Positions 8,272 to 19,450 of a DNA stretch of 64,000 bases are shown one piece after another. Positions within the stretch are counted from its first letter, which is position 1; each line of letters opens with the position of its first letter. Origin of the DNA: Sulfurisphaera javensis (GTDB lineage: Archaea > Thermoproteota > Thermoprotei_A > Sulfolobales > Sulfolobaceae). Made by a program: the position numbers and the translations under genes. The notes beneath the pieces were generated by a model that did no database searches, was not told where the DNA came from, and saw only the letters and a program-made list of their open reading frames with translations. The DNA lies in assembly GCF_041154675.1 (NCBI RefSeq), contig NZ_AP031322.1, positions 558,001 to 622,000 on the forward strand, written 5' to 3'.

Positions 8272-9164
8272 ATTTCTTTCACTTCTTTCTTTATTACTTC
8301 TAGTTTAATTTCTTTTGTATAAATAAAACCTAAGGAATAAGAAACTAACTCAAGTATTCTCACTTGAATCACATAAATTGGAGGTAAAATAGCTGATAAT
8401 GCTAATTCTGCAATACCAGCTGCTGAAGGTATAGGAACTAAAGTTGCGACTAAGTAGGTTTGGTTAATTAAGTAATCGAAAAGAAGATTTTTATAAAGAA
8501 AATAAAAAGGTAATGACTGAAGGAAATAACCTAAAGCAGTTAGAAAAATAGAGTACAATGTTATCTTTTTATCTTTAAGTTTTGCTCTTAATATATCTTT
8601 TAAATTCATATAACTTTCAACTAGTGGTTTAAAATATTTTATGTTAAAAATTTTCTGCTCTATTCTATTTAATTTACCAGAAGTAAAATACGCATATCCT
8701 AAACCACTACTCCATCCTAAAATGTTACCTAAGGCAATAAGAATAAGTATTGTTTCTAAAGGAGACAATTTTATCCAAAAGAGCAATAAAAATAACGCTG
8801 TACCTACATTAACATCGAAAAATGATTCGTAAAGTGCTAAAGTAAAGGCTTTGTCTAACTTTACGTTTTTATGAACATAAGTTACTGCTCTACTTAAATC
8901 TGGACCTGCTGCTCCAGGAATTGCTAGGCTTACCGCATTTCCTAAAAATCTAGCTTTGAAAGACGTGTAGAAATCTAGGTTAGTTATAAGGGAGTCTCTA
9001 TAAGATACAATCAAAATTTGACCTATATATGCAAGAAAGAAAGACAAAAGAAAATCTAGTTTTATACTGAGAATAGCATGAATTATATTTACGTGAAATA
9101 TTTCAGAATAAGCAATAATTACAATAATGGGAATAGTGAAAGATACTAGTGTCTTCTTATCCAC
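8256..9164 (-). CDS. flippase-like membrane protein (UPF0104/LPG synthase TM family)
   Basis: 302 residues with about seven or eight membrane segments and the family hallmark GNAVSLAIPGAAGPDLSRA. Relatives include archaeal AglD-like and bacterial MprF membrane domains, which move or modify lipid-linked substrates. GTG start at 9164. The 3' end overlaps the Cdc45-like gene by 16 bases, an odd partner for a membrane protein. The substrate is unknown. Confidence 0.75.
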   Translation of the reverse strand: MDKKTLVSFTIPIIVIIAYSEIFHVNIIHAILSIKLDFLLSFFLAYIGQILIVSYRDSLITNLDFYTSFKARFLGNAVSLAIPGAAGPDLSRAVTYVHKNVKLDKAFTLALYESFFDVNVGTALFLLLFWIKLSPLETILILIALGNILGWSSGLGYAYFTSGKLNRIEQKIFNIKYFKPLVESYMNLKDILRAKLKDKKITLYSIFLTALGYFLQSLPFYFLYKNLLFDYLINQTYLVATLVPIPSAAGIAELALSAILPPIYVIQVRILELVSYSLGFIYTKEIKLEVIKKEVKEIWKTS

Positions 9165-9170
9165 AATGAA

Positions 9171-10037
9171 TTATCTAGATACTTTCTTAAAACATTTTCC
9201 ATTACTATAACAGATTATTAATTCGTTATTACGCTTTTCAATACTAAATTCATTTTTTAGAATTTTATTATCAATCCTAATTATTCCACAATTAGGTTTT
9301 TGTTCTTTTCCATGCAAGAATTTAAATTCATGCAAGCTACAAGCCTGACATTTCTCATTTCTTTCAATGTTAATCTTATCAAATCTCATATTCTTGACGT
9401 CGATGTAGTAGAGATAATTATCCTCAATTCCTCTAATATGATTTAACATTAACTGAACTTGAATGCTTGCTGTAATTGTTACAACAGTGTCCAAAGTTCC
9501 TATTGTTTCACAAACGTTTTCTTCGTCTCCTTCATAATTTAAGAAACATGAGAGGCATGCATTCTTCTTCGGTAAAATAAGTTTTACTGATGAGTACTCA
9601 CTCATAACTCCTCCGTATATTAATGGGATTGAGTGTTTAACGCATGCATCATTAAGGAGTAGCCTAAAATATAAGTTATCTAATGCATCGAAAACGTAAT
9701 CACTACCTTCTATTAGACTTTCTACATTATTCTCGTCTATAATGTCGGTAATAGTATCAACTTCTATTTCATTATTAATTTCTTTAGCCCTTTCTTTACA
9801 TACTATAGCTTTTGGTTTTCCTATATCTTTTTCTGTAAAAAGATGAGTTCTATGTAAATTGCTTAGTTCTACTATATCAGCATCAATTACTCTTATATGT
9901 CCTACTCCTAATCTAGCTAATAATTCAGTTAACGTAGAACCTAAAGCTCCACAACCAACAACAGTTACTTTCAAATCTTTTAGTTTTCGTTGTGTTTCAA
10001 TACCTAATACTAATAACTGCCTTGAATATCTTTCCAT
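9171..10037 (-). CDS. E1-like adenylating enzyme (ThiF/MoeB/UbaA family)
   Basis: Activates the C-terminal glycine of a ubiquitin-like sulfur carrier or protein modifier (ThiS/MoaD/Urm1/SAMP type) by adenylation. Start chosen at ATG 10037, MERYSRQLLV, the conserved family opening; the open frame extends upstream without homology. The nucleotide loop is VVGCGALGSTL (26-36) and the zinc cysteines are C161/C164 and C230/C233; DxDxVxxSNLxR appears as DADIVELSNLHR. C176 (VCETIG) could be the thioester cysteine. 288 residues, no rhodanese domain. Which carrier it serves is not shown here. Confidence 0.88.
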   Translation of the reverse strand: MERYSRQLLVLGIETQRKLKDLKVTVVGCGALGSTLTELLARLGVGHIRVIDADIVELSNLHRTHLFTEKDIGKPKAIVCKERAKEINNEIEVDTITDIIDENNVESLIEGSDYVFDALDNLYFRLLLNDACVKHSIPLIYGGVMSEYSSVKLILPKKNACLSCFLNYEGDEENVCETIGTLDTVVTITASIQVQLMLNHIRGIEDNYLYYIDVKNMRFDKINIERNEKCQACSLHEFKFLHGKEQKPNCGIIRIDNKILKNEFSIEKRNNELIICYSNGKCFKKVSR

Positions 10038-10105
10038 ATGATATTCTTCAAAAAAGCTTATAATTAAGAATTGTTTATTATCCGCGGGGGCTTGGTTTTG
10101 CACCA

Positions 10106-10927
10106 ATGGAAGGAGGGAGACGTGATGGAATTCCAATATCAATAGAAGAATTAAATAAATTAAAGAGCATAGCTGAAAAGGCAAGAAGAAACGTTGTAAA
10201 GATGTTATTTTATGATCAAACAATACATGTGGGTTCTTCGCTTAGCAGTATAGAGATATTAACTACTCTATTATTTAGATATGTAAGAGAAGGAAAAGAT
10301 CCGATAAATAGAGACTGGTTAATTCTAAGTAAAGGTCATGCAGCACCAGCGTTATATGCAATTCTAGTAGAAAAAGGATATATAAATGAAGATGAATTAT
10401 GGAAAATTCAAGATATATCTGGATTATTACAAGGTCATCCGGAAATTCATATACCAGGAATTGATATGTCAACTGGAAGCCTTGGACAAGGATTAAGTTT
10501 TGGTGTTGGTGTTGCTCAAGGCATTAAAATGAGAGGTGGCAGTGGTAGAGTTTTCGTTATAATGGGTGATGGAGAGCAAGATGAAGGTGAGATATGGGAA
10601 GCTATGACACATGCTGTGACAAGAAAACTTGATAATTTAATTGCATTTATTGAAATGAACGGTTTTCAGTTAGACGCTGCAACATCAGAGGTAAAGCCTA
10701 AAGACTTCTTACCAGATGTTTGGAGAGCTGTCGGTTGGAAAACATTAAGTTGTGATGGACATGATTTCATAAGTTTGATTAACACAATTGAGGAAGCATT
10801 AAAGGCAAAGGCGCCAGTGGTTATATTTGCAAAAACAAGGAGAGGAATGGGCTTTAAGCCAATTGAAAATACTGAAAAACAGAGGGCGAGTCCAGATGAT
10901 GCAAAGAAGTACCTTACCAATGCGTGA
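10106..10927 (+). CDS. tktA: transketolase, N-terminal (TPP-binding) subunit
   Basis: First half of a split archaeal transketolase, 273 residues. The diphosphate-binding motif is [13 protein letters not shown] with a downstream NGFQ asparagine, and [11 protein letters not shown] and [19 protein letters not shown] are conserved. With the next gene it interconverts pentose and hexose phosphates and can supply erythrose 4-phosphate to the shikimate pathway directly downstream. ATG 10106 lies about 27 bases after TTTATTAT (10073-10080), so a leaderless start is likely. The first few codons are GC-rich and poorly conserved in type, so a later start is possible. Confidence 0.93.
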   Translation: MEGGRRDGIPISIEELNKLKSIAEKARRNVVKMLFYDQTIHVGSSLSSIEILTTLLFRYVREGKDPINRDWLILSKGHAAPALYAILVEKGYINEDELWKIQDISGLLQGHPEIHIPGIDMSTGSLGQGLSFGVGVAQGIKMRGGSGRVFVIMGDGEQDEGEIWEAMTHAVTRKLDNLIAFIEMNGFQLDAATSEVKPKDFLPDVWRAVGWKTLSCDGHDFISLINTIEEALKAKAPVVIFAKTRRGMGFKPIENTEKQRASPDDAKKYLTNA

Positions 10928-11837
10928 TACATTCGGAAGACTTTTAGCTGATCTTGGAGAGAAGAATAAGGATATTATTGTAATAACTGCTGATGTTGGG
11001 AATTCAACTAGAGCTATGTATTTTAGAGAAAGATTTCCAGATAGATACTTTAATGTTGGTATATCAGAACAAGATATGGTTAATTTCGCTGCTGGTTTGT
11101 CAGTAACTGGATATAAACCAATTGTAGTTGGCTTTGCAATGTTCGTAATGAGAGCATGGGAACAAATTAGAAATTCTATAGCTAGAATGAATCTTGATGT
11201 AAAAATAATGGTTACTCATGCCGGATATAGTGATAGTGGAGATGGCTCTAGTCATCAGTCTTTAGAAGATATAGCATTAATGCGAGTTTTACCGAATATG
11301 AAAGTGATAATTCCAGCTGATTCAGCTGATGTTAAAAGATCCTTACCAGTTGTTGTTAATGAGTTAAGAGGCCCATTATATTACAGAATGGGACGAGATT
11401 ATACACCAGTTATTACTGAAGGATTAGATTATGATTTTAAGCTAGGAAAAGCTTACGTTCTAAAGGATGGTGACGATTTAGCTATAATGGGTGCCGGAGT
11501 AGTATTAGCTGATGCATTAAAAGCTGCTGAAGAGTTAGAAAAAATGGGCATAAGTACTGCTGTCATTAATTTAATGAGTATTAAACCTATTGATGAGGAT
11601 TTAATTGAGTATTATGCAAGGAAGACTGGAAGGATAATAACTATCGAAGAGCATTCGATATATGGCGGTATAGGCTCTGCCGTCGCAGAAGTTTTAGTTA
11701 AAAAGTATCCAGTTCCAATGAGATTTATTGGCGCTACAACATTTGGTAGATCTGCAAGGAGTGAGAGAGATTTACTTGATTACTATGGTATCAACTATAA
11801 ATCAATTATTAATGCAGCAATGGAATTAGTGAAGTGA
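10896..11837 (+). CDS. tktB: transketolase, C-terminal (pyrimidine-binding) subunit
   Basis: Second half of split transketolase, with the catalytic glutamate region [15 protein letters not shown] and the C-terminal regulatory-like domain. The start is uncertain: ATG 10896 (GAGGG upstream) gives a 313-residue protein beginning MMQRSTLP, while ATG 10920 (MRDTFG) is also possible. Either way it overlaps the 3' end of the N-terminal gene, which implies translational coupling and equal amounts of both chains. It ends directly against the chorismate mutase gene. Confidence 0.92.
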   Translation: MMQRSTLPMRDTFGRLLADLGEKNKDIIVITADVGNSTRAMYFRERFPDRYFNVGISEQDMVNFAAGLSVTGYKPIVVGFAMFVMRAWEQIRNSIARMNLDVKIMVTHAGYSDSGDGSSHQSLEDIALMRVLPNMKVIIPADSADVKRSLPVVVNELRGPLYYRMGRDYTPVITEGLDYDFKLGKAYVLKDGDDLAIMGAGVVLADALKAAEELEKMGISTAVINLMSIKPIDEDLIEYYARKTGRIITIEEHSIYGGIGSAVAEVLVKKYPVPMRFIGATTFGRSARSERDLLDYYGINYKSIINAAMELVK

Positions 11838-12863
11838 ATGAGCTCTGAGATTGAGGAGCTCAGAAAAGAGATAGAAAATATAGACAAGCAACTTATAGAG
11901 CTTCTATCTAAAAGGCTTAAGATAGCTGCAAAAATTGGAGAGATCAAGAGCAAGGTTGGTAGGGACATCACTGATGAGAAGAGAGAGCAAAAAGTACGAG
12001 AATATTGGTATACTTATGCCAGGAATACAGGGATTCCAGATTCTTTAGTCGATAATATTTTACCTATTTTGTTTTCTTATTCTAAAATGGTTCAAATTAA
12101 TCCCGGTAAAAAGAAGAACATTACAATTATTGGATATGGCGGGATGGCTAGATCACTTGCTTCCTTGTTTTCTCTAGTAGGGCATAACGTTGTCATAACT
12201 GGAAGGAATAAAGAAAAAGCTGAAAGATTAGCTTCTGAATTTAGATTTGTTTATATGGATTTAGACTCGGCCTTAAATTGGGGAGAATATATAATTTTAG
12301 CTCTTTCTCCTTCCTCTATGGATTACATTATTAAAATTTCACCTAAATTTTCAAATAAAGTTGTTATGGACATTTTTTCTTCAAAAAATGAAGTTTTTAG
12401 TCAATTAGAAAAATTATCTGAAATTTACTCTTTTAATTATATTTCTACTCATCCATTATTTGGTCCTCTTCTATATCCAGTAGGAGAGAGAATAGTTCTC
12501 ATTCCTTCTAAATCAACTAAAAACTTAGAAGAAATAATAACATTTTGGAGAGAATGTGGGCTTAATACAACTGTATCAAGTGTAGAAGAACATGAAAAGG
12601 CTATGGCTATAGTTCAAGTTTTAGCTCATTTTTATATTTTGGGACTAGATAGAAGTGTTGAGATACTAAAGAAGGAGTTTAAGATAGAGAACTTGTCAGA
12701 TTTTTTTACAACTAATTTTAGGGAAATAAATAAGATAATAGAAAAAGTAAACAACATTCTTCCAGTTATATTAGAGATACAAAAATCTAACCCCTATGCT
12801 TATAAAGTTAGAGAGATAGGAGTAAACGAGTTACAAAAAATAAGGAAAGAATTGGGTGAATAA
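11838..12863 (+). CDS. tyrA: chorismate mutase-prephenate dehydrogenase fusion
   Basis: Bifunctional enzyme that converts chorismate to prephenate and then oxidises prephenate toward tyrosine. An AroQ-type chorismate mutase domain (about 1-85, EIEELRKEIENIDKQLIELL and RLKIAAKIGEIK) is followed by a Rossmann-fold dehydrogenase from about residue 95 (IIGYGGMARSLASLF) with the HPLFGP motif and the QVLAHF motif. 341 residues. The start codon follows the transketolase stop with no gap. Unlike bacterial pathways, this end-of-pathway enzyme leads the operon. Confidence 0.93.
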   Translation: MSSEIEELRKEIENIDKQLIELLSKRLKIAAKIGEIKSKVGRDITDEKREQKVREYWYTYARNTGIPDSLVDNILPILFSYSKMVQINPGKKKNITIIGYGGMARSLASLFSLVGHNVVITGRNKEKAERLASEFRFVYMDLDSALNWGEYIILALSPSSMDYIIKISPKFSNKVVMDIFSSKNEVFSQLEKLSEIYSFNYISTHPLFGPLLYPVGERIVLIPSKSTKNLEEIITFWRECGLNTTVSSVEEHEKAMAIVQVLAHFYILGLDRSVEILKKEFKIENLSDFFTTNFREINKIIEKVNNILPVILEIQKSNPYAYKVREIGVNELQKIRKELGE

Positions 12864-12864
12864 A

Positions 12865-13857
12865 ATGTTATTCATTTTGAAAGAAAAAGCAGACTACTCT
12901 ACTTTAAAAGAAAAACTTCAAAATTCTTCTGCTTCGTATAAGTTTTTAGACTTATATGGAAAGAAAGTAGTAGTAGCGTGGCCAGACGAATATGTTTTGA
13001 ATATTACAGATCCAAGTATAGAGATATCTGTAAAACCTAAGAAACCTTATCAGTTGGTAAGTAATGAGTGGAAAAAAGACCCTACTAAAGTTAAAGTAAA
13101 GGATGTTGAAATTGGAGATAATAAAGTAATAGTGGCTGCCGGTCCATGTGCAGTTGAAGATGAAGAACAAGTAATAACTGTTGCAAAAGCTGTAAAAAGA
13201 GCTGGTGCATCTATTTTAAGAGGAGGAGCTTATAAACCTAGAACTAGTCCTTATTCTTTCCAAGGACTAGGAGAAAAAGGTCTTCAGATTTTGAAAAGAG
13301 CTTCAGAAGAAACAGGTTTGCCTGTTGTCTCAGAAATAATGGACACTAGAGATACTGAAATATTTAAGAAGTACGTAGATATGATGCAAATTGGAGCTAG
13401 GAATGCCCAAAATTTTGATCTATTGAAAGAAGTAGGAAAAGCTGGACTACCAGTATTATTAAAGAGAGGAATGGCTAATACTGTTGAAGAATGGCTACTT
13501 ACCGCAGAATACATTTTATTGGAAGGAAATGGAAACGTAGTTTTGTGTGAAAGGGGAATAAGGACTTTTGAGAAGGCAACTAGATTCACAATAGATATAG
13601 GTGGAATGGTTGCGGCTAAACTACAAACTCATTTGCCAATATGTGCTGATCCTAGTCACCCTGCAGGGAAAAGAGAGTTAGTTCACTCCTTAGCTTTAGC
13701 TGCTGTAGCTGCTGGTGCTGATATGCTATTAATTGAAGTCCATCCTCATCCAGAAAAAGCTTTAAGTGATTCAGAACAGCAATTAACTCCCGAATCTTTT
13801 GAAGTATTAATGAATAGAATTAAAGCTTTGGCTAATGCAATAGGTAGAACAGCATGA
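12865..13857 (+). CDS. aroF: 3-deoxy-D-arabino-heptulosonate 7-phosphate (DAHP) synthase
   Basis: Condenses phosphoenolpyruvate with erythrose 4-phosphate, the first committed step of aromatic synthesis. The barrel motifs [12 protein letters not shown] and [13 protein letters not shown] are present. The first about 90 residues form a separate ferredoxin-like domain, as in Thermotoga-type enzymes where it carries feedback inhibition. The ATG at 12865 is preceded by GGGTGA as ribosome binding site, so the in-frame GTG at 12856 is unlikely to be the start. It directly follows transketolase and TyrA in one operon. Confidence 0.95.
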   Translation: MLFILKEKADYSTLKEKLQNSSASYKFLDLYGKKVVVAWPDEYVLNITDPSIEISVKPKKPYQLVSNEWKKDPTKVKVKDVEIGDNKVIVAAGPCAVEDEEQVITVAKAVKRAGASILRGGAYKPRTSPYSFQGLGEKGLQILKRASEETGLPVVSEIMDTRDTEIFKKYVDMMQIGARNAQNFDLLKEVGKAGLPVLLKRGMANTVEEWLLTAEYILLEGNGNVVLCERGIRTFEKATRFTIDIGGMVAAKLQTHLPICADPSHPAGKRELVHSLALAAVAAGADMLLIEVHPHPEKALSDSEQQLTPESFEVLMNRIKALANAIGRTA

Positions 13858-14912
13858 GGATAATAAATGAGAGTCTTTGTGATTCAAACATTTCAGTAAT
13901 AATTGGAAAGGATGCTTTAGCAGAATTAGAGGAACTAAAGGACAAAAAGGTGGCCCTTTTTTATTCACAGAAGATTGATCCCTCTAAAGTGAAGAGTCAT
14001 CTCAAAAACTTTATCGAAGTCCCTATTATTGATGGAGAGGAAGCAAAAGATATTCATTATGCATTAAAGCTTGCAAAGATTCTTTTTGAGAACGGATTTG
14101 ATAGAGGAGATTATGTCATTGCATTAGGAGGAGGAACAGTAACTGATGTTGTTGGTTTTGTCGCATCTATCTATATGAGAGGGATAAATCTGATTAACAT
14201 TCCTACTACTTTGTTAGGTATGGTCGATGCTTCTATTGGAGGTAAAACTGGAGTGAATTTTGAAAACGTAAAAAACGTCTTAGGTACTTTTTATCAACCA
14301 TCAATGATAATTTCAGATCTTTTATTTCTAGATACTTTACCTTTTGAAGAAATAAAGAAAGGATTGGCAGAAGTAATAAAATATGGTTTAGTTCTAGATA
14401 AAGAGTTATATGATTTTTTAGCTATGAATAAAGAAAAAATCTTCTCTAAAGATGAAGAAGCATTAGAAGAAATAATATATAAATCAACTTTAGATAAACT
14501 TTCAGTTGTAAAGGCTGACGAGAGAGAGACTAAAGGTATTAGGATAGTCTTAAACTTTGGTCATACAATAGGCCATGCTATAGAGGCTGGGAGTAACTTT
14601 TCAGTTCCTCATGGTTACGCAATATCTGTCGGAATGGTCTGTGAAGCTAAAATGGCTGAAGAAGTTGGCTATGCTGAGGAAGGAGTAGTCGAAGATGTAA
14701 CCTGGATTCTTTCACAATATGAATTACCATTAACAGTTGATGCATTAAATGCTAAAATCGATTTAGAAAAAGCTATGTCCGCAATTACTAAGGATAAAAA
14801 AGTTAGAGGAGGTATAGTTATGATGCCTTTTCCAACAAGAATAGGAGATTGGAAAAAAGTTGATGTCCCTATTGAAACTTTAAAGGGGTTTGCTGAACAA
14901 TGCTTGAGATAA
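13854..14912 (+). CDS. aroB: 3-dehydroquinate synthase
   Basis: Cyclises DAHP to 3-dehydroquinate with NAD and a divalent metal. NAD-binding motif [19 protein letters not shown], then [20 protein letters not shown], and metal-binding histidines in [13 protein letters not shown]. 352 residues, full length. Start overlaps the aroF stop by 4 bases (ATGA), a typical coupling arrangement in this operon. Confidence 0.96.
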   Translation: MRIINESLCDSNISVIIGKDALAELEELKDKKVALFYSQKIDPSKVKSHLKNFIEVPIIDGEEAKDIHYALKLAKILFENGFDRGDYVIALGGGTVTDVVGFVASIYMRGINLINIPTTLLGMVDASIGGKTGVNFENVKNVLGTFYQPSMIISDLLFLDTLPFEEIKKGLAEVIKYGLVLDKELYDFLAMNKEKIFSKDEEALEEIIYKSTLDKLSVVKADERETKGIRIVLNFGHTIGHAIEAGSNFSVPHGYAISVGMVCEAKMAEEVGYAEEGVVEDVTWILSQYELPLTVDALNAKIDLEKAMSAITKDKKVRGGIVMMPFPTRIGDWKKVDVPIETLKGFAEQCLR

Positions 14913-15682
14913 ATTATAATACTAAACTTTTAGGTGTCGTTGGAGAAAACATACCTTACACTCTTTCCCCTGCAATACATAATTTCTCTTTTCAAAGCTT
15001 AGGTATAAATGCTGTATATTTGGCTTTTGATATAAAAAAGAAAGACTTTGATCAAATATTTCGTGGCTTAGTAAAGATTACTTATGGGTTAAATGTAACA
15101 ATTCCTTATAAAGAGGACGCTATGAAATATGTAGAACAAACTGACATCATAAAAAGAATTGGAGCTTTAAATACAATTTTTGAGGGGAAGGGTTATAACA
15201 CTGACTATTTAGCAATTAAGAGTTTAGTTAGTGAAAGGGTAGATAGCTTTAATACTTGTACAATTTTTGGAGCTGGCGGAGCTTCAAGGGCTGCTATATT
15301 TGCATTAGCTGATTTAGGTTGTTCAATCAGTATAATAAATAGAACTAAGGAGAAGGCTGAGAAATTAGCAAATGAGCTAGAGGAAAAAGGGATTAAAATA
15401 AAAATTAACTCTTATTGTAATGCTGACATTATCGTAAATTCTACTCCTAACTCTGATTTTGTACCAGATGAGTGTATTAATGGTAAGTTAGTTATAGATT
15501 TTGTTTATAAACCAGTTGTTACGTCATTAATAAAGAAAGCTCAAAGTAAAGGAATAAAGACTATAAACGGGCTAGAAATTTTAGTAAGACAGGCTATGGA
15601 GGCCGAAAAAATTTGGTTTGGGAAATCATTAGAAGATGAAGAAGTGGTGAAATACTTATATGCCAGGAAACTCGTTTGGTGA
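14900..15682 (+). CDS. aroE: shikimate dehydrogenase
   Basis: NADPH-dependent reduction of 3-dehydroshikimate to shikimate. Substrate-binding [14 protein letters not shown] and [14 protein letters not shown] at the N-terminus (catalytic Lys in the latter), NADP loop [14 protein letters not shown], and [11 protein letters not shown] for the 2'-phosphate. 260 residues. Start overlaps aroB by 13 bases and the end overlaps aroC by 23 bases. Confidence 0.95.
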   Translation: MLEINYNTKLLGVVGENIPYTLSPAIHNFSFQSLGINAVYLAFDIKKKDFDQIFRGLVKITYGLNVTIPYKEDAMKYVEQTDIIKRIGALNTIFEGKGYNTDYLAIKSLVSERVDSFNTCTIFGAGGASRAAIFALADLGCSISIINRTKEKAEKLANELEEKGIKIKINSYCNADIIVNSTPNSDFVPDECINGKLVIDFVYKPVVTSLIKKAQSKGIKTINGLEILVRQAMEAEKIWFGKSLEDEEVVKYLYARKLVW

Positions 15683-16832
15683 GCTATTTCGAATAACAAC
15701 CTTTGGAGAAAGTCATGGCCCTATGGTAGGTGTAGTTATAGATGGAGTACCTGCTGGGTTACCTTTAAAGAAAGAAGATATTGAATTTGAATTATCTTTT
15801 AGAAGACCAGGAAGACAATTTGTTACAGGAAGAAGAGAGAAGGATGAGCCAGAAATAGTAAGTGGGATATATAACGGAAGAACTACTGGTGCACCAATTA
15901 CAATTTTAGTTAAAAATACAGATATTATTTCCTCCTTATATGAGGAAGTACATTATAAACCTAGACCTGGCCATGCCGATTTACCATATATAATGAAGTA
16001 CGGATTCGAAAACTGGGATTATAGAGGAGGTGGTAGAGCTAGTGCTAGAGAAACAGTTGGTAGGGTTGCAGCATCAGCAATTGCAAAGAAATTGTTAATG
16101 ATTACAGACACATGGATAGCTGGCCATTTAAAAAGTCTAGGTTATGTAGAGTTAAACGAACCAGTCACTTTTGAGGAAGTATTATGTTCAAAATATAGTC
16201 CAGTTAGGGCTAGCAAAAAATGGCTTGAACAAAAGTATGAGGAGTTAATTAAACAAGCAACTGTGGACGGAGATAGTTGGGGAGGCATTGCAGAAATAAT
16301 TGTTAAAAATACACCAGTGGGTTTAGGTGAGCCTGTTTTTGATAAATTAAAAGCCGATTTAGCTAAGGCTATTTTATCAATACCAGCTGTAACTGGGTTT
16401 GAATATGGTTTAGGTTTTTCTGCTGCTAAGATGAGGGGAAGTGAAGCAAATGATGAGATAATAAAGAAAGGAGATAGATATGGTTGGAGGTTTAATTATT
16501 CTGGTGGAATATTAGGTGGTTTATCTAATGGAGAAGATATCATAGTTAGGTGTGCTTTTAAACCTACAAGTTCAATAAGAAAGCCTCAAAAAACTGTTGA
16601 TTTAAGAACTGGTGAGGAAACTACAATATCTGTTATAGGTAGACATGATCCTGCTGTTGCTATAAGAGGGGTTTCAGTTGCTGAAGCTATGGTATCTTTA
16701 GTTATTGTAGATCATGCTATGAGAGCTGGTTATATTCCTACGGTTAGATTAAATGAGGATCAAATAAAAATAATAGAGGATAGATGGAATAAGTATATTA
16801 GCTCATGCAAACCTACGCAGGAGTCTCAGTAG
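15660..16832 (+). CDS. aroC: chorismate synthase
   Basis: Uses reduced FMN to remove phosphate from 5-enolpyruvylshikimate 3-phosphate, giving chorismate. Family signatures [18 protein letters not shown] at the start, the RPGHADL region, [16 protein letters not shown] in the middle and [18 protein letters not shown] near the end. 390 residues. It overlaps aroE and the shikimate kinase gene, so translation of the cluster is tightly linked. Confidence 0.96.
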   Translation: MPGNSFGELFRITTFGESHGPMVGVVIDGVPAGLPLKKEDIEFELSFRRPGRQFVTGRREKDEPEIVSGIYNGRTTGAPITILVKNTDIISSLYEEVHYKPRPGHADLPYIMKYGFENWDYRGGGRASARETVGRVAASAIAKKLLMITDTWIAGHLKSLGYVELNEPVTFEEVLCSKYSPVRASKKWLEQKYEELIKQATVDGDSWGGIAEIIVKNTPVGLGEPVFDKLKADLAKAILSIPAVTGFEYGLGFSAAKMRGSEANDEIIKKGDRYGWRFNYSGGILGGLSNGEDIIVRCAFKPTSSIRKPQKTVDLRTGEETTISVIGRHDPAVAIRGVSVAEAMVSLVIVDHAMRAGYIPTVRLNEDQIKIIEDRWNKYISSCKPTQESQ

Positions 16833-17590
16833 TAAACGCTTTACCTAGTTGGTATGGTTCATCAATGGCTGTAGACTTGAAAGTAAATGTTAGTATAAAA
16901 GAAACAAACAATTGTGAAAAGAAATATAATATTTTAATCGATACAATACTAGATTTTTTCAGAGAAAAGTTTAATATTCCTTGTCTTGATGTTCAGATTT
17001 CATCTGAAATACCAGAGAAAAGCGGGTTAAAAAGTAGTAGTGCAGTCTCTACGGCTCTAATAGGTGAAATAGCAAAAAAATACGGGTTAGAAATAGACGT
17101 TCCTAAATATTCAGCAATATTATCTTTAAAGGCTGGTGTCTCTTATACTGGAGCTTTAGATGATGCGTCTTCTGCCTATTTTGGCGGTGTAGCTTTTACG
17201 TACAATAAAGAGTTTAAGATTTTAGATATAATGCAACCGCCAGAGATCTCTATACTTATACTTCCTAGAGGGAATAGAAATATTAACATAAATCTACAGT
17301 ATCTTCAGAAATATAGATTAGTATTTGAAGAGATATTTAGAATAGCTAGAAAAGATATAATACAAGGTATGAAGTTAAATGGGTTATTAATTGCATCAAT
17401 TTTAGGTTACGAAACAAACGAAATAGAAATAGCGTTAAAGAAAGGTGCTTTAGCTTCTGGCATATCTGGTAATGGTCCCTCAGTTTTTGCCGTAACTAAA
17501 ATTGGTGAAGAAGGCCCAATTATAGATTCTTTTTCTCGTTTTGGAAATATAATCTTAACGAGGCCTATTGATTATGTTAGCAGAAATTAA
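16805..17590 (+). CDS. aroK: shikimate kinase, archaeal GHMP type
   Basis: Phosphorylates shikimate with ATP. It is not related to bacterial AroK but belongs to the GHMP kinase superfamily: the ATP loop is [15 protein letters not shown] (about 70-84), and the C-terminal GNGPSVFAV is the third GHMP motif. 261 residues. The start [16 protein letters not shown] lies within the last 28 bases of aroC, on a different frame. The position between aroC and aroA is exactly where the pathway step is otherwise missing. Confidence 0.92.
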   Translation: MQTYAGVSVVNALPSWYGSSMAVDLKVNVSIKETNNCEKKYNILIDTILDFFREKFNIPCLDVQISSEIPEKSGLKSSSAVSTALIGEIAKKYGLEIDVPKYSAILSLKAGVSYTGALDDASSAYFGGVAFTYNKEFKILDIMQPPEISILILPRGNRNININLQYLQKYRLVFEEIFRIARKDIIQGMKLNGLLIASILGYETNEIEIALKKGALASGISGNGPSVFAVTKIGEEGPIIDSFSRFGNIILTRPIDYVSRN

Positions 17591-18803
17591 ACCATCGAAA
17601 ATACAAGGAAAAATAAAAGCTCCTCAATCTAAGAGTTTCGGAATTAGACTTGTTCTATATTCTCTAATCAAGGAAAGTAAATTAGAAAACTTAATTCCTT
17701 CGGATGATGTAAATGTTGCAATAAATGTTGTTAAACAATTTGGTGTTTCTGTAAATGGCAATCACTTTAAACTTGAAGGTAAATTAAAAGTTCCTAGTTA
17801 TTTGTACTTTGGTGGATCTGCAACTACATTAAGAATGACTATACCAATAATATCTGTACTAGGTGGTGAGACAGTAATAGATGGGGACGATAGTCTTAGG
17901 AAAAGACCATTAACAGCTATAATTAAAGCCCTTCAAGGAAGTGTGAATTTCTCTTCTCAAAATCTTCCGACTAGAATCTCTGGTAAACTCAAGGAAAACT
18001 ATGTAAGAATAGACGGAAGTGAAAGCAGTCAATATATTTCTGGTTTTATTTACGCTTTTTCTATGATCGGAGGAGGAGAAATAGAAATAATTCCACCAAT
18101 TTCCTCGAAAAGCTACATTTATCTAACAAGTGAATTGATAAATAGTTTAGGTGGAAATGTAAAGATAAAAGGAAATAGAATATATATAGAGAAAGGTGAT
18201 TTCAAACCTTATATAGGTAAAGTTCCAGGGGATTACGCTTTAGCCTCATTCTATGCCTCTTCGGCTATAGTTTCAGGTGGAGAAATTGCAATAGAAGATG
18301 TATATGAAATCCCACATTTTGAAGGTGATCATTCTATTGTTGATTTTTATGTCCAGATGGGTGCAGAATCTTATGTAAAGGATAAGGTATGGTATGTTAA
18401 GGGTGGTAAGGAACTCAGAGGTATTAAAGTTAACGTTGATGATTTTCCAGATTTAGCTCCTTCTATTGCATCATTAGCACCATTTACTAATTCTCCAACT
18501 ATTATAGAGGGAGTAAGAAGATTGAAAACAAAAGAAAGCAATAGAATATTAACAATTTCTGATGCTTTATCGAGGTTTGGTGTTTCTGTATATTCTGACG
18601 ATGAAAAAATAATTATTGAACCTGTTAAAGAAATAAGGAATGCGTCAATTGTATGTCCAAATGATCATAGAATTGCTATGATGGCAACAGTTTTAGCTTT
18701 TAAAGTTGGTGGAAAAATTGATAAAGCCGAATGTGTAAATAAAAGCAATCCTAACTTCTGGAAAGATTTAATTTCTCTAGGCGGTAAAATTATATTAACA
18801 TGA
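17574..18803 (+). CDS. aroA: 3-phosphoshikimate 1-carboxyvinyltransferase (EPSP synthase)
   Basis: Adds the enolpyruvyl group of phosphoenolpyruvate to shikimate 3-phosphate. Motifs [10 protein letters not shown] at the N-terminus, [23 protein letters not shown] and KTKESNRI, then [14 protein letters not shown]. The second motif differs from the bacterial GNAGTAMR, as in other archaea. ATG 17574 is preferred over the in-frame TTG six bases upstream. 409 residues, overlapping the kinase gene by 17 bases. Confidence 0.95.
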   Translation: MLAEIKPSKIQGKIKAPQSKSFGIRLVLYSLIKESKLENLIPSDDVNVAINVVKQFGVSVNGNHFKLEGKLKVPSYLYFGGSATTLRMTIPIISVLGGETVIDGDDSLRKRPLTAIIKALQGSVNFSSQNLPTRISGKLKENYVRIDGSESSQYISGFIYAFSMIGGGEIEIIPPISSKSYIYLTSELINSLGGNVKIKGNRIYIEKGDFKPYIGKVPGDYALASFYASSAIVSGGEIAIEDVYEIPHFEGDHSIVDFYVQMGAESYVKDKVWYVKGGKELRGIKVNVDDFPDLAPSIASLAPFTNSPTIIEGVRRLKTKESNRILTISDALSRFGVSVYSDDEKIIIEPVKEIRNASIVCPNDHRIAMMATVLAFKVGGKIDKAECVNKSNPNFWKDLISLGGKIILT

Positions 18804-19450
18804 CTTTAATTGTTGCGTCTTTGCCTATAAGAAGTGAAGAAGATCTTAAAAAAATTCCTAGTTTTTATGATGCTGACTTAATTGAATTGCGTCTTGATTA
18901 TTCTTCTTCTCTTCCTTCAATAGATAAAATAGAGAAGTTTAAGGAAAAAGTATTAGTTACGATTAGAGATACAAGAGAAGGAGGAATTAATTTTATAGAT
19001 CCAAAAATTAAGGCTGACTATCTCCAAGAGTTGTATAAAAGAGGAATACTGTATGATGTTGAAGCTAGATTTGCGAAAGAATATAATATACCAACAGATG
19101 GTAAAATTGTATCAATTCATTACTTTGACAGAGTTCCATCATATGATGAGGTCATAGAAATTCTGAGAGATTTCGTTAATAAGTCATGGATATTAAAAGT
19201 AGCTGTAGTGGGTAAAGATGGTTATAAAGAACTTTTAGCTAAATTACTAAGTCTAGGAAATGTTGCAGTATTGCCAATGGGTACCAATCCATTAGAAAGG
19301 GTTGCTTTTTCAATTTTAGGTTCTAAGCTTATTTATGGGCATACTGGTGAAGAAACAGCTAAAGGTCAATTACATTATAAGGAGTTTAAGAAAATCTTAG
19401 ATTATTTAACTTCAATTTCTATCTCGTCTCCTTCTATTTTAATGGGGTAA
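18800..19450 (+). CDS. aroD: 3-dehydroquinate dehydratase, type I
   Basis: Dehydrates 3-dehydroquinate to 3-dehydroshikimate through a Schiff base. The catalytic histidine is in VSIHYFD and the lysine in [16 protein letters not shown] near the N-terminus is the conserved strand. 216 residues, a typical archaeal length. Last gene of the cluster; it overlaps aroA by 4 bases and overlaps the convergent Rieske gene by 49 bases. With it, the window encodes all seven shikimate steps from DAHP synthase to chorismate. Confidence 0.95.
   Translation: MTLIVASLPIRSEEDLKKIPSFYDADLIELRLDYSSSLPSIDKIEKFKEKVLVTIRDTREGGINFIDPKIKADYLQELYKRGILYDVEARFAKEYNIPTDGKIVSIHYFDRVPSYDEVIEILRDFVNKSWILKVAVVGKDGYKELLAKLLSLGNVAVLPMGTNPLERVAFSILGSKLIYGHTGEETAKGQLHYKEFKKILDYLTSISISSPSILMG

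Noticed and set aside
10081-10135. GC-rich stretch at the transketolase start as a separate non-coding RNA
   Set aside because: Only a weak TTGG/CCAA hairpin is present, and the TATA box spacing fits the transketolase mRNA.
11838-19450. Horizontal transfer of the aromatic operon from bacteria
   Set aside because: The GHMP-type shikimate kinase, archaeal-style EPSP synthase and base composition match the surrounding archaeal genes.
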